From Bacteroidales bacterium (GTDB lineage: Bacteria; Bacteroidota; Bacteroidia; Bacteroidales; UBA932), in assembly GCA_015060205.1 (NCBI GenBank), contig SUYY01000026.1, positions 1-37,119 of the forward strand: a stretch of DNA of 37,119 nt, read 5' to 3'. The position numbers and the translations under genes are program-made. Positions 23,631 to 33,754 of this stretch are shown piece after piece (position 1 is the stretch's first letter; the number at the start of each line of letters is the position of its first letter). The notes beneath the pieces are model-generated. The model saw only the letters and a list, made by a program, of their open reading frames with translations. It had not been told where the DNA came from and ran no database searches.

Positions 23631-25577
23631 TTAGTCTTTATAGTTTCTGGTAGCAATCTTGATATTTTCATATACGAGCGGCTCCTTGTGAAGTTCAGGC
23701 TCAACATCTTCGCCCTTATACTCCCATGCTGCCACGTACATGTAGTTCTCATCGTCACGCTTGGTCTCACCTTCTTCTGTCTGCATTTCCTCACGGAAGT
23801 GACCACCGCATGATTCGTTACGGTTGAGAGCGTCACGTGCCATAAGTTCACCGATTTCAAAGAAGTCAACAAGACGAAGTGCCTTCTCAAGTTCCTGATT
23901 GAACTGATCGTTATCACCTGCTACATAGACATTCTTCCAGAAATCAGCCTTGAGAGCCTTTATAAGTTCGATAGCCTTCTTAAGACCAGCCTCGTTACGA
24001 GCCATACCTACATACTCCCACATGATGTGACCGAGTTCCTTGTGATATGAATCGACAGACCTCTTTCCCTTGACAGCGAAGAGTTTCTCTATCTTCTCGA
24101 CTACAGCCTTCTCAGCCTCTGCAAATTCAGGTGCATTTATATCAGTCTTAGGCTCCTTGAACTTACCTGCGAGGTAGTCTCCGATTGTGTAAGGAAGGAT
24201 GAAATATCCGTCAGCGAGACCCTGCATGAGGGCAGATGCTCCAAGACGGTTTCCACCATGGTCAGAGAAGTTGGCCTCACCGATCGCGTAAAGACCGGGA
24301 ACAGTAGTCTGGAGGTTGTAGTCTACCCAGATACCACCCATTGTATAGTGGATTGCAGGATAGATCATCATTGGCTCCTTATATGGGTTTACGTCAGTAA
24401 TCTTTTCATACATCTGGAAGAGGTTACCGTATCTTGCACGGATAACATCCTCACCAAGACGCTCGATTGCTGTCTTGAAATCAAGGAATACAGCAAGACC
24501 TGTATTGTTTACACCATAACCTGCGTCGCAACGCTCCTTGGCAGCACGTGAAGCAACGTCACGTGGAACAAGGTTACCGAATGCAGGATAACGGCGCTCG
24601 AGATAGTAGTCGCGATCCTCCTCTGCTATGTCAGAAGGTTTCTTTGTACCTGCGCGGAGAGCCTTTACGTCCTCCATCTTCTTTGGTACCCAGATACGTC
24701 CGTCATTACGGAGTGACTCAGACATGAGAGTAAGTTTAGACTGCTGGTCTCCATGTACAGGAATACATGTAGGGTGGATCTGTGCGAAGCAAGGGTTTGC
24801 GAAGAAAGCACCCTTTCTGTAGCACTGCAATGCAGCAGAACCGTTTGAGTTCATTGCATTTGTAGAAAGGAAATAAGTGTTTCCGTATCCACCTGTTGCT
24901 ATTACGACAGCATGTGCACCGAATCTCTCGATCTTACCGTTGACGAGGTTTCTTGCAATGATACCCTTTGCCTCACCGTTGATAAGAACAACGTCGAGCA
25001 TCTCATAACGTGGATAACTCTTTACTGTACCAAGAGCGATCTGACGGTTAAGGGCAGCATATGCACCGAGAAGAAGTTGCTGTCCGGTTTGTCCGCGGGC
25101 ATAGAAGGTACGGCTAACCTGCGCACCTCCGAAAGAGCGGTTGGCGAGAAGTCCGCCATATTCCCTTGCAAAAGGGACACCCTGTGCAACGCACTGGTCA
25201 ATGATATTGTTGCTGACCTCGGCAAGACGATATACGTTAGCCTCGCGTGCACGGTAGTCTCCTCCCTTGATTGTATCATAGAAGAGACGATACACAGAGT
25301 CATTGTCGTTCTGGTAGTTCTTGGCAGCATTGATACCACCCTGTGCTGCAATGGAGTGAGCACGACGTGGTGAGTCGCTGATGCAGAATACCTTCACGTT
25401 GTAGCCAAGTTCTCCGAGTGAAGCCGCTGCAGACGCTCCACCGAGACCTGTACCAACCACAATGACTTCCATTTTTCTTTTGTTGCCAGGACTGACAACT
25501 CGGATCTGAGATTTATGCTTTGTCCATTTTTCTGACAAAGGTCCCTCAGGAATCTTAGAAATAAGTTTTTCGGCCAT
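23631..25577 (-). CDS. sdhA: Succinate dehydrogenase / fumarate reductase flavoprotein subunit
   Basis: The 648-residue subunit holds covalent FAD and the dicarboxylate site. The FAD-binding start [14 protein letters not shown] (38-51), the flavin-linked histidine in [11 protein letters not shown] (His74) and [10 protein letters not shown] are visible. The form matches the B-type enzymes of Bacteroidetes. The normally preceding cytochrome b subunit gene (sdhC/frdC) is absent. Upstream lie only an AT-rich palindrome and two dispersed repeat units before ruvB. The pair is probably transcribed from its own promoter near 25606. Confidence 0.95.
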   Translation of the reverse strand: MAEKLISKIPEGPLSEKWTKHKSQIRVVSPGNKRKMEVIVVGTGLGGASAAASLGELGYNVKVFCISDSPRRAHSIAAQGGINAAKNYQNDNDSVYRLFYDTIKGGDYRAREANVYRLAEVSNNIIDQCVAQGVPFAREYGGLLANRSFGGAQVSRTFYARGQTGQQLLLGAYAALNRQIALGTVKSYPRYEMLDVVLINGEAKGIIARNLVNGKIERFGAHAVVIATGGYGNTYFLSTNAMNSNGSAALQCYRKGAFFANPCFAQIHPTCIPVHGDQQSKLTLMSESLRNDGRIWVPKKMEDVKALRAGTKKPSDIAEEDRDYYLERRYPAFGNLVPRDVASRAAKERCDAGYGVNNTGLAVFLDFKTAIERLGEDVIRARYGNLFQMYEKITDVNPYKEPMMIYPAIHYTMGGIWVDYNLQTTVPGLYAIGEANFSDHGGNRLGASALMQGLADGYFILPYTIGDYLAGKFKEPKTDINAPEFAEAEKAVVEKIEKLFAVKGKRSVDSYHKELGHIMWEYVGMARNEAGLKKAIELIKALKADFWKNVYVAGDNDQFNQELEKALRLVDFFEIGELMARDALNRNESCGGHFREEMQTEEGETKRDDENYMYVAAWEYKGEDVEPELHKEPLVYENIKIATRNYKD

Positions 25578-25605
25578 TTTATAGAGTGTTTGTGAAATTT
25601 CGGCA

Positions 25606-25613
25606 CAATTTTA
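25606..25613 (-). promoter_or_regulatory. Possible -7 box of sdhAB
   Basis: The minus strand reads TAAAATTG, seven of eight to TAnnTTTG, about 30 bases before the sdhA ATG. The -33 region coincides with the AT-rich palindrome. Confidence 0.4.
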
Positions 25614-25631
25614 CGGAATTTTACCGACTTT

Positions 25632-25647
25632 AGCAATTATAATTGCT
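25632..25647. promoter_or_regulatory. 16-bp perfect palindrome upstream of sdhA
   Basis: AGCAATTATAATTGCT is a perfect palindrome lying at the predicted -33 region of sdhAB. It has no loop or T-run expected of a terminator, so an operator for a dimeric regulator is plausible but unproved. Confidence 0.4.
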
Positions 25648-25652
25648 CAGAT

Positions 25653-25710
25653 CCTTCGACTTCGCTCAGGATGACAAGGAAACGTAACTTCGACTTCGCT
25701 CAGGATGACA
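25653..25710. repeat. Two copies of a dispersed repeat between ruvB and sdhA
   Basis: TTCGACTTCGCTCAGGATGA followed by CA occurs at 25655-25676 and 25689-25710 in direct orientation, period 34 bases. It is a third repeat subfamily in the window and ends 10 bases from the ruvB stop. Confidence 0.8.
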
Positions 25711-25719
25711 GAAGCAGGA

Positions 25720-26748
25720 TCAGAACAAAGTAGGGTCATCAGGATCGATATGTCCTTTTTCAAGTCCCAGATGCCTGTATGCCAGTTCGGTCGCTTCCCT
25801 TCCCCGCGGAGTCCTTATTATGAACCCTTCCTTGATAAGGAAAGGCTCGTACACCTCTTCAAGAGTTCCCTGATCCTCCCCCACTGCAGTCGCTATGGTA
25901 TTTGCTCCGACAGGGCCACCCTTGAACTTGGTTATAATGGTCTTCAATATCTTGTTGTCGATGGCATCCAGTCCCCTCTTGTCTATATTAAGGGCATCAA
26001 GGGCGTATCTTGCAATCCCAAGATCAATCCTGCCGCTTCCCATGACCTGTGCAAAGTCCCTGACCCGCCTCAGAAGTGAGTTTGCTATACGTGGAGTGCC
26101 ACGGCTTCTGAGTGCAATCTCATATGCCGCATCCTGCTCTATATCTACCTTTAATATACATGCACTTCTCTTCACTATATTCACGAGAGTCGGTGTGTCA
26201 TAATATTCAAGGGCGCAAGTGATGCCGAATCTTGCACGAAGAGGTGATGTCAGAAGGCCGCTTCGGGTGGTTGCGCCGACCAGGGTGAAAGGATTTAGGG
26301 AAATACGCACCGACCTGGCTCCCGGGCCCTTGTCAATCATTATATCTATCACATAATCTTCCATTGCGGAATAGAGATATTCCTCGACCACCGGTGAAAG
26401 CCTGTGGATCTCATCGATGAACAGGACATCTCCCTCTTCAAGGGATGTCAGAAGTCCGGCAAGGTCACCCGGCTTGTCCAGGATAGGACCGGATGTAACC
26501 TTCATGTTTACTCCAAGTTCATTCGCGATGATATGCGCCAGAGTCGTCTTTCCAAGACCGGGAGGACCATGGAACAGCACATGATCAAGAGACTCCCCTC
26601 TCATTTTGGCTGCCGCCACGAATATTTTCAGATTGGATACGATCTTGTCCTGTCCGGTGAAATCACGAAGGTCCTGCGGACGTATAATTCCGTCCAAATC
26701 CTTATCTTTGCCTTCGTTAATATTATGCGGGTCGAAATCAGTAGTCAT
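25720..26748 (-). CDS. ruvB: Holliday junction branch migration ATPase RuvB
   Basis: The 342-residue AAA+ motor drives branch migration with RuvA. Walker A is GPPGLGKTT (61-69), Walker B DEIH (112-115), with sensor [18 protein letters not shown] and the C-terminal winged helix ([27 protein letters not shown] region). Length is standard. It has its own promoter and is divergent from mfd. Confidence 0.97.
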   Translation of the reverse strand: MTTDFDPHNINEGKDKDLDGIIRPQDLRDFTGQDKIVSNLKIFVAAAKMRGESLDHVLFHGPPGLGKTTLAHIIANELGVNMKVTSGPILDKPGDLAGLLTSLEEGDVLFIDEIHRLSPVVEEYLYSAMEDYVIDIMIDKGPGARSVRISLNPFTLVGATTRSGLLTSPLRARFGITCALEYYDTPTLVNIVKRSACILKVDIEQDAAYEIALRSRGTPRIANSLLRRVRDFAQVMGSGRIDLGIARYALDALNIDKRGLDAIDNKILKTIITKFKGGPVGANTIATAVGEDQGTLEEVYEPFLIKEGFIIRTPRGREATELAYRHLGLEKGHIDPDDPTLF

Positions 26749-26771
26749 GTCGGCACAAAAATAATTATATA

Positions 26772-26779
26772 CAAATATA
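26772..26779 (-). promoter_or_regulatory. -7 box of ruvB
   Basis: The minus strand reads TATATTTG, a full consensus match, giving a leader of under 20 bases before the ruvB ATG. The 220-bp ruvB-mfd spacer is very AT-rich. No clear mfd promoter was found in it. Confidence 0.55.
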
Positions 26780-27010
26780 GTTTATATTTTTATAATCTGA
26801 TGATTATTATTTTGCTGTTGATATGTTGATAACCGTTTTATACCATTTATAATCAAAAAGTTACAGAGTTTATAACTGTTGAAATCCGCTGTATAAGAAG
26901 AGTAATAAAAAGTACAGAGAAAATTTGCATGGTAAAAATCAGATGCTGGATATACGGATAAATTTTATTTGCCAATTTATTTTTTAGACGATATCAACAC
27001 GGTTTTCAAC

Positions 27011-30000
27011 ATGTTTTCAACCGAAAAATACAGGGTGATGTTAATAAGTACGGATTCGATAAATATCCTTTCGGAAAGAGCGGAAAAATCAATGGAGGTT
27101 TTCTGCAGCGGCCTTTTTCTTTCCGCAAGATGGTTCACTGTTTCCCAATATGGTCATGACGGAATTCAGTTGATAATACTTCCGGACAAGGATTCTGCCG
27201 AATATTGTGCTGCCGACCTCTATAATCTCATTGAGGGGGACAGGGTGTTCTTCCTTCCTGATTCAGGAAAGAGTCTTGAGAAGAGCAACTACAAGTCCAC
27301 TCTCGGCGTTCAGAGGACGTCCGCCATAGGAAAGATCCTGGACTATAAGGAAGGTGTTCTGTTTCTTGTAACCTATCCTTCCGCCCTTGAAGAGAAGGTA
27401 CCTGAGGCGTCATCAATAAAGGAGTCGGTTTTAAGGCTTTCTCAAGGCGATGAAATCAGTCATGAGCAGATAGTGGAATCGCTTTTTGATGCAGGATTCG
27501 AAAAGGTGGATTTCGTGGCTGACCCCGGACAGTTTGCCATAAGAGGCGCCATTGTGGATATATTTTCATATTCTTACAATGATCCTTTCCGAATATCCTT
27601 CTTCGGTGATGAGATTGATTCTATAAACATATTCGACTGTAATACCCAACTTTCAAAGAAAAAGGTAGATATTGCTGAAATATACCCTGACATAGTCGCG
27701 GAGGAAGGGGAGTGCGGTACGGTGAATATAACCGACATACTTCCGGAAGATACTCTCGTGTGGCTTGATTCTTCCGATATGTACAGGCAGAATGAGTTTT
27801 TCTCCGGACTGGATAAATTCCGCAGGATATATCTCGAACAGCCTCTTTCCCGTCAGAATGAAGAAGTCGTGAAGTTCAATATATCTCCTCAGCCCTCATT
27901 CAACAAGAATTTTGAACTTCTTACCGTAGACATAAGGAAAAGGCTTGAGGAAGGATACAGGGTCAGGATATATGGAGAAAAGAAGACCCAGTTGGAGAGA
28001 CTTCAGTCCATTCTTATGCAGAACGGAGGACTGATGCCTGAGTTCGTTTCCGGATGTAACATACACAACGGATTCATTGACCACGACAACAAGGTCTGCT
28101 GCTACAGCGACCATGAGATATTCGACAGGTTCCACAGAGTGAGCATGAGAAGAACTGTGGAGAAAAGCGAGCAACTTACTGTAAACGACCTGACTTCATT
28201 TGCGATAGGTGATTATATTGTCCACATAGATTATGGTGTGGGTATATTCGGAGGCCTTGTGAGGATGAAGGATGACAAGGGAAGAATGCATGAAGTGGTA
28301 AAACTTACATACAAGGACAACGATGTGGTCTTTGTGTCCGTACATGCGCTTCACAGGATATCCAGATATAAGTCCAAGGATGCGGAACCTCCAAAGATAC
28401 ATAAATTGGGATCCAAGGCATGGCAGAACCTGAAGACAAGCACAAAGTCCAAGGTAAAGGATATAGCGAAGGACCTTATTCAACTTTACGCAAAGAGAAA
28501 GAGTGCGAGAGGTTTTGCTTTTTCGGCTGATACATATCTGCAGCAGGAACTTGAATCTTCATTCATGTATGAGGATACCCCTGATCAGGAAAAGGCCGTA
28601 CAGGCAGTAAAGAGGGATATGGAGGATACATGTCCGATGGACCGTCTGGTCTGCGGAGATGTGGGTTTCGGAAAGACGGAGGTCGCTGTAAGAGCGGCAT
28701 TCAAGGCTGTGGCTGACAGCAAGCAGGTGGCTGTTCTCGTGCCTACCACAATACTTGCCCTCCAGCATTTCAATACTTTCAAGAACCGTCTGAAGGATCT
28801 TCCGTGCAATATTGATTATGTGAGCCGTCTTCGTACGGCAAAGGAGATAGCCGACATTCAGAAAAGACTCAAGGCAGGTACTTTAGATATAGTTATAGGA
28901 ACTCATAAACTCATAGGTAAAGGATTTGAGTTCAAGGACTTGGGACTGCTTATCATTGATGAGGAGCAGAAGTTCGGAGTGGGCGCTAAGGAAAAACTCA
29001 GACAACTCAAGGCTTCCGTGGATACACTCACCCTTACCGCTACTCCTATTCCAAGAACCTTGCAGTTTTCTCTTCTTGGAGCGCGTGACCTTTCTATAAT
29101 CAACACCCCTCCACCAAACAGGATTCCTGTTCAGACCGAAATAATGCTTTTTGACCATGATGATGTCAGGAAGATACTGAATTATGAACTGAACAGGGGA
29201 GGACAGATATTCTTCGTGCACAACAGGGTGGAGGAACTTGATTCCATTCATGATATACTTCACAGGCTTGTGCCTGATATGAAGATATGTGTCGCTCATG
29301 GTCAGATGGAGGCCAAGGTTCTTGAAAACAAGATACTTGATTTCATGGCAGGGGATTATGATATGCTCCTGTGTACTACCATCATAGAGAACGGTCTGGA
29401 TGTTCCTAATGCAAACACGATAATAATAAATCAGGCTCAGAACATAGGTCTGAGCGATCTTCATCAGTTGAGAGGACGTGTAGGACGTTCCAACCGTCGT
29501 GCTTTCTGTTATCTGATGGTTCCTCCTCTGGTTTCGATCACTGATGATGCAAGAAGAAGACTTAAGGCTATCGAGGCTTTTTCAGATCTTGGAAGCGGAT
29601 TCAATATAGCAATGCAGGACCTGGATATAAGAGGAGCGGGAAATCTTCTTGGTGCCGAGCAGAGCGGATTCATTACCGATATGGGATTTGAAACATATCA
29701 GAAGATTCTTGCTGAAGCGATGGAAGAATTAGGTATGGAGACCGGAATAAGCACGAAGGGAAAAGATGATTCATTCACTTCAGACTGTACGATAGAAACA
29801 GACCAACTTGCCCTTATTCCTGACAGTTACATAGATATGACTGCAGAGAAGATCAGGATATATAAGGAACTTGATTCCCTTGTTTCTGAAAAGGAGATAA
29901 ATGCCTTGAAGTCAAAACTTTCTGACAGATTTGGTCCTCTTCCGGAAGAACTTCAGAGACTGTTTGAGATAGTAAGGATAAGACAATTGGGACAGAAACT

Positions 30001-30223
30001 GGGATTTGAAAAGATCATAATAAAGAACGGGGTGATGATAGCCTTCTTCATATCGAATCCTCTGTCTCAGTATTACAAGAGCGACAGATTCTCAAAAGTA
30101 CTTGAAAATATTACCCTGAATCCTAAAATTTTCGAACTTAAACAGAACGAAAGCAAGTTGAGAATTTTCTCAAGGAATATTGACAGTCTGTCCAAGGCTT
30201 ATGAGATGCTCTCTAAACTTTGA
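27011..30223 (+). CDS. mfd: Transcription-repair coupling factor Mfd
   Basis: This large SF2 translocase removes stalled RNA polymerase and recruits UvrA for nucleotide excision repair. The N-terminal third is the UvrB-like module (GDRVFFLPDSGKS, FAIRGAIVDIFSYS). The RNA polymerase-interacting domain is near residue 400 (IVHIDYGVGIFGGL). The motor has Walker A GDVGFGKTE (about 548-556), DEEQKFGV, TATPIPRTL and QLRGRVGRS. A TRCF C-terminal domain follows. The start is taken at ATG 27011 (about 1070 residues). The frame stays open upstream to a TTG at 26969, and the region has no close promoter to decide. Confidence 0.96.
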   Translation: MFSTEKYRVMLISTDSINILSERAEKSMEVFCSGLFLSARWFTVSQYGHDGIQLIILPDKDSAEYCAADLYNLIEGDRVFFLPDSGKSLEKSNYKSTLGVQRTSAIGKILDYKEGVLFLVTYPSALEEKVPEASSIKESVLRLSQGDEISHEQIVESLFDAGFEKVDFVADPGQFAIRGAIVDIFSYSYNDPFRISFFGDEIDSINIFDCNTQLSKKKVDIAEIYPDIVAEEGECGTVNITDILPEDTLVWLDSSDMYRQNEFFSGLDKFRRIYLEQPLSRQNEEVVKFNISPQPSFNKNFELLTVDIRKRLEEGYRVRIYGEKKTQLERLQSILMQNGGLMPEFVSGCNIHNGFIDHDNKVCCYSDHEIFDRFHRVSMRRTVEKSEQLTVNDLTSFAIGDYIVHIDYGVGIFGGLVRMKDDKGRMHEVVKLTYKDNDVVFVSVHALHRISRYKSKDAEPPKIHKLGSKAWQNLKTSTKSKVKDIAKDLIQLYAKRKSARGFAFSADTYLQQELESSFMYEDTPDQEKAVQAVKRDMEDTCPMDRLVCGDVGFGKTEVAVRAAFKAVADSKQVAVLVPTTILALQHFNTFKNRLKDLPCNIDYVSRLRTAKEIADIQKRLKAGTLDIVIGTHKLIGKGFEFKDLGLLIIDEEQKFGVGAKEKLRQLKASVDTLTLTATPIPRTLQFSLLGARDLSIINTPPPNRIPVQTEIMLFDHDDVRKILNYELNRGGQIFFVHNRVEELDSIHDILHRLVPDMKICVAHGQMEAKVLENKILDFMAGDYDMLLCTTIIENGLDVPNANTIIINQAQNIGLSDLHQLRGRVGRSNRRAFCYLMVPPLVSITDDARRRLKAIEAFSDLGSGFNIAMQDLDIRGAGNLLGAEQSGFITDMGFETYQKILAEAMEELGMETGISTKGKDDSFTSDCTIETDQLALIPDSYIDMTAEKIRIYKELDSLVSEKEINALKSKLSDRFGPLPEELQRLFEIVRIRQLGQKLGFEKIIIKNGVMIAFFISNPLSQYYKSDRFSKVLENITLNPKIFELKQNESKLRIFSRNIDSLSKAYEMLSKL

Positions 30224-30256
30224 TGCAGGCACAATATTTGAAAATAAGTGTTTCAT

Positions 30257-30287
30257 TTTGAGAAGTCCTAAAAAAACCGCATATTTG
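30257..30287 (+). promoter_or_regulatory. Promoter of the envelope gene cluster
   Basis: TTTG at 30257-30260, a spacer of exactly 19 bases and CATATTTG at 30280-30287 (seven of eight) form a good Bacteroidetes promoter, with a leader of about 35 bases before the ATG at 30329. Confidence 0.7.
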
Positions 30288-30328
30288 CAGGTTGTAACCT
30301 TATAGGGTTGGCTTAACAGCAAAATTGT

Positions 30329-31642
30329 ATGATAAGAAAGATTGAAAAGATATTTCTATTCTCAGTATTTCTCGTCATGGGTGTTTTCGTGTATGCACAG
30401 GACGGTACCTATGGCTCTTATTCTCCGTATTCAATATTCGGTGTAGGTGATATTTCGAAGCAGGGTACGGCGTATAACAAGACAATGGGAGGTGTGGGAA
30501 TAGCCTCAAGAAACGTCAGATTCATTAATTATCTCAACCCTGCTGCTCTTACTGCGAGGGATTCTCTGGCATTTATGGCTGATTTCGGTCTTTCTCAGAA
30601 GAACACCGTATACAGACAAGGTGATCTGCGTTCTGCAAACAACACATTCAATATCTATGATTTCATAATGAGTTTCCCTATATGGAAATCGTCTGCATTT
30701 GCAGTGGGAATAACTCCTTTCAGTGATGTAGGATATGATTTTTCGCATATTGAAAAAAGTCAGGATATAATAGGTCAGACCGGAAACATAACATATGATT
30801 CATACGGAAACGGAAGTGTATATCAGGTATTTGCAGCGGCTGGCGCTACTTTCTGGAAGAATCTGTCAGTAGGTGCCGAACTCATCTACTATTTCGGAAA
30901 CATAGACAAGATCACCAATATGAATTATTCGGATGCTTCATACAGGTCTATAAATTCCGGAAGTGAACTCAGTATCAGAGGGTTGACCGGTAAGTTCGGA
31001 CTTCAGTACGAGCAGAAACTTGGTGGAGATGTTTCTATGGTGGTGGGAGCGACATACAGGCTCGGTACCAATATGAAGGGTTATGCTACTAATTACAGAT
31101 ATGCAAACCAGTCAAGTGTGAGCGATACTCTTTATCACAAGGTCGATACTCTCGGATATGAAAAGATACGTATAGGTGATGAACTTGGTCTTGGAATATC
31201 GGTGAAAGGTGGAGACAAGTGGAGCGCGGAGTTCAACTATACAAGATCTGACTGGAGAAAGACCGATATTGACGGTGCTTCCGGTTTTGCCGTGAAAGGA
31301 GATATGGATTTCACCGCTTCTGTATCGCAGTCTTTCCGTGCAGGATTCGAAATCGTTCCTAACAGAAACGATATCAGGTATTATCTGAGAAGATGTGCCT
31401 ACAGGGCAGGAGTATATTATGACCAGGAATATTACAAGGTTAACGGTAATGGAATAAACAAGTTCGGAATAACCCTCGGTGTAACTCTTCCTGTGTTCAG
31501 ATGGTATAACGGATTGACTCTTGGTGTGGATTTCGGCCAGAGGTCGATGAATAGGAACAGTCTTATAAGAGAGCAATATGTCATGTTCAATATTGGATTC
31601 AATATCCATGACATATGGTTCCAGAAACCTAGATATAACTAA
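30329..31642 (+). CDS. Outer-membrane beta-barrel protein (FadL/OmpP1-like)
   Basis: The 437-residue protein has a signal peptide ending at about VYAQ (24). The mature part starts GTYGSYSPYSIFGVGD, contains GGVGIASRNVRFINYLNPAAL, and continues with alternating amphipathic strands rich in Tyr, Gly and Asn. The N-terminal pattern with NPA resembles the hatch region of FadL-type transport barrels, so uptake of a hydrophobic substrate is possible. It ends in aromatic and basic residues rather than a plain terminal Phe. It is the first gene of a run with a TPR protein, LptC and PpiD, 20 bases before the next start. Confidence 0.7.
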   Translation: MIRKIEKIFLFSVFLVMGVFVYAQDGTYGSYSPYSIFGVGDISKQGTAYNKTMGGVGIASRNVRFINYLNPAALTARDSLAFMADFGLSQKNTVYRQGDLRSANNTFNIYDFIMSFPIWKSSAFAVGITPFSDVGYDFSHIEKSQDIIGQTGNITYDSYGNGSVYQVFAAAGATFWKNLSVGAELIYYFGNIDKITNMNYSDASYRSINSGSELSIRGLTGKFGLQYEQKLGGDVSMVVGATYRLGTNMKGYATNYRYANQSSVSDTLYHKVDTLGYEKIRIGDELGLGISVKGGDKWSAEFNYTRSDWRKTDIDGASGFAVKGDMDFTASVSQSFRAGFEIVPNRNDIRYYLRRCAYRAGVYYDQEYYKVNGNGINKFGITLGVTLPVFRWYNGLTLGVDFGQRSMNRNSLIREQYVMFNIGFNIHDIWFQKPRYN

Positions 31643-31662
31643 AAATCAATAAATAACGCTTT

Positions 31663-33000
31663 ATGAAAAAGGTACTTTTGCTTATTTCATTTGCTGCAAT
31701 GGCACTTTGCAGCGCAACACTTTCTGCACAGAGTCCTAATGATAAATACGGTCCCAACAGTGCAGAATGTCTCAAGTATATCTCATATTATGAGGAATAC
31801 TACAAGCAGAAGAATTATGATTCTGCTATTCCGAACTGGAGAAAGGCTTATGAATTGTGTCCTGTAACTTCACGCTATAAGATACTTCAGGATGGTACAA
31901 CCCTTATGAAATATCTCATAAAGAAAAATGAACTCAATCCGGCATATAAAGAGAAACTTGTTGACTCTCTCATGACTATATATCACAAGCGTATAGAGTA
32001 CTGGCCAAAATACAAGACCAACTCGTTGAACTACTACGCTACCGATATGTATAACTATCTTCAGGACAAGCCTGCTGAACTTTACAAAGGTCTCAATGAT
32101 GTGATCACACAACTCGGTCCTAAGACCGACATGAAGACTTTCCCTCTCTACATAAAGGTTGCATGTGATCTTTACAAGGAAGGACATCTTGAAGTGGAGG
32201 ATGTTCTTCAGGTTTATGAGAACTCAATGAAGTATCTTTCAGAGGTCAATACTGAAGGAAACGAAATCAAGCAGAGACTTGTAGAGAAGACCATAGGTGA
32301 TGTTGACGCTATCTTCGGAGCAAGCGGTGTTGCCGACACAGACAATCTCGTCGCAATCTATACTCCTAAGTTCGAGGCTGATCCTACAAATGTTGAACTT
32401 GCAAAGAGCATTGCATCAAAACTTGCAAAGACCGAAGGTGGTACAGATACAGACCTTTTCATCAACACGATGACTGTATGGTATGCTAATGAGCCGTCTG
32501 CAAATGCCGCTTATATGCTTTATAAACTCAACTCTTCAAGAGGTGATACAGATATGGCTTACAAGTACATGGAAGAGGCTATCAATTCAGCGGATTCGGA
32601 TCCTGATACAGATGCAGAATATTATTTCGAACTTGCTGCATTTGCATTCAAGAACAGCAATAATGCAAAGGCTATCGAGGCAGCAAACAATGCTATCGAG
32701 ATTTCCGATGTAGTGGACGGAAAGGCATATATGCTCATGGGTACAATCTGGGGTAGTGTAGTATGTCAGGGTAACGAAATAGAGCAGAGAGCGAAGTACT
32801 GGGTTGCAACTGACTATATGCAGAAAGCAAAGAATGCGGATCCTGCACTTACAGAGGATTGCAACAATTACATCAATCAGTTCAGAGTATACTATCCTCA
32901 GACAGCAGAGGCGTTCATGTATGATGTTACAGACGGTCAGTCATATACTGTATCATGTGCAGGTATGAGGGCTGTGACAACTGTAAGAACTCAAAAGTAA
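31663..33000 (+). CDS. Periplasmic TPR-repeat protein
   Basis: The 445-residue protein has a signal peptide ending near LSAQ (23). Helical repeats follow: YYEEYYKQKNYDSAIPNWRKAYELCP near 50 and, towards the C-terminus, AYKYMEEAINS and AFKNSNNAKAIEAANNAIEIS, all of TPR type. It has no catalytic motif and is probably a protein-binding scaffold in the periplasm. The genes on both sides serve the outer membrane, so a role in envelope assembly is inferred. Confidence 0.75.
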   Translation: MKKVLLLISFAAMALCSATLSAQSPNDKYGPNSAECLKYISYYEEYYKQKNYDSAIPNWRKAYELCPVTSRYKILQDGTTLMKYLIKKNELNPAYKEKLVDSLMTIYHKRIEYWPKYKTNSLNYYATDMYNYLQDKPAELYKGLNDVITQLGPKTDMKTFPLYIKVACDLYKEGHLEVEDVLQVYENSMKYLSEVNTEGNEIKQRLVEKTIGDVDAIFGASGVADTDNLVAIYTPKFEADPTNVELAKSIASKLAKTEGGTDTDLFINTMTVWYANEPSANAAYMLYKLNSSRGDTDMAYKYMEEAINSADSDPDTDAEYYFELAAFAFKNSNNAKAIEAANNAIEISDVVDGKAYMLMGTIWGSVVCQGNEIEQRAKYWVATDYMQKAKNADPALTEDCNNYINQFRVYYPQTAEAFMYDVTDGQSYTVSCAGMRAVTTVRTQK

Positions 33001-33023
33001 CGGAATTGAACAGATTTCTGAAT

Positions 33024-33641
33024 ATGTTAAAGATGATTGCAACCGCAACTGCGGTTGCTTTCGTCGTTTTTTCATGTAAAGGAAAATTGGGCGAAGCAGA
33101 CTCCATAAATCTTGAGGAGGCACCCGTACAGACTGTGGATGATATGTTCATAGTGCAGACAAATAACGGAAAAATCCAGATGAGGGCAGAGGCTCCATTG
33201 ATGGAAAGGTATGAACGCGATACTCTGTCGTTTGAACTCTTTCCTGAAGGATTTTTCGTATATGGCTACACTGATGATGAAAAACTTGAGACAGAAATAG
33301 TTGCAGACAATGCAAGACACCTCAAGTATAAGGATGGAAGAGAGTCGTGGGAGGCTTTCGGAAATGTTGTGGTGAAGAATCTCATCAAGCAGGAGGTAAT
33401 GGAGACGGATACCTTGTACTGGGATCAGAAGAATGAGAAGATATATACACACTGCTATGTCAGGATGTATTCACCTGACGGGTTCATGCAGGGATATGGT
33501 ATGGAATCCGATCAGAGAGCAAGAAATTCCATAATATTCAATCCTTTCAACAGTTACGGTATTTTGGAGCAGGAAGAGGATGTTTTGGTGGATTCTGTCA
33601 ATTTTATAGGTCCTGTACAAAAAAAAATAGCGCTTGATTGA
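33024..33641 (+). CDS. lptC: LptC-like LPS transport lipoprotein
   Basis: LptC forms part of the periplasmic bridge that carries lipopolysaccharide from the inner-membrane ABC transporter to the outer membrane. The 205-residue product has the short signal MLKMIATATAVAFVVFSC and repeated beta strands of the LptA/LptC jellyroll (GKIQMRAEAPLMERY, EIVADNARHLKYKDGRESWEAFGNVVVKN, ETDTLYWDQKNEKIYT). The start is taken at 33024, 23 bases past the TPR stop. The next in-frame ATG at 33033 also fits. An upstream ATG at 32955 would overlap the TPR gene and bury the signal peptide. Confidence 0.85.
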   Translation: MLKMIATATAVAFVVFSCKGKLGEADSINLEEAPVQTVDDMFIVQTNNGKIQMRAEAPLMERYERDTLSFELFPEGFFVYGYTDDEKLETEIVADNARHLKYKDGRESWEAFGNVVVKNLIKQEVMETDTLYWDQKNEKIYTHCYVRMYSPDGFMQGYGMESDQRARNSIIFNPFNSYGILEQEEDVLVDSVNFIGPVQKKIALD

Positions 33642-33652
33642 CGGAAAATTGC

Positions 33653-33660
33653 TATATTCG
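33653..33660 (+). promoter_or_regulatory. Possible -7 box for the PpiD-like gene
   Basis: TATATTCG is a seven of eight match to TAnnTTTG, about 95 bases before the ppiD-like ATG. The upstream -33 element is weak. It would allow separate expression of the last gene of the cluster. Confidence 0.45.
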
Positions 33661-33754
33661 CGCCCTAATGGCTGAATGACTTTTATATAAATGTCATCTC
33701 AAGCATAGCCAAGACCATTTTGGATATAATAATAAATTAAAACACTAAATAAAA

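Noticed and set aside
24555..24571. A further parS-like string (TGTTCCACGTGACGTT on the minus strand) in sdhA
   Set aside because: Only 11 of 16 positions match, it is not palindromic, and the sequence is explained by the conserved SdhA peptide [10 protein letters not shown].
26824..26832. A DnaA-box-like TTATCAACA (minus strand) in the AT-rich ruvB-mfd spacer, as a possible oriC
   Set aside because: Only one imperfect box was found and there is no cluster or adjacent dnaA/dnaN. A single 9-mer in AT-rich DNA is expected by chance.
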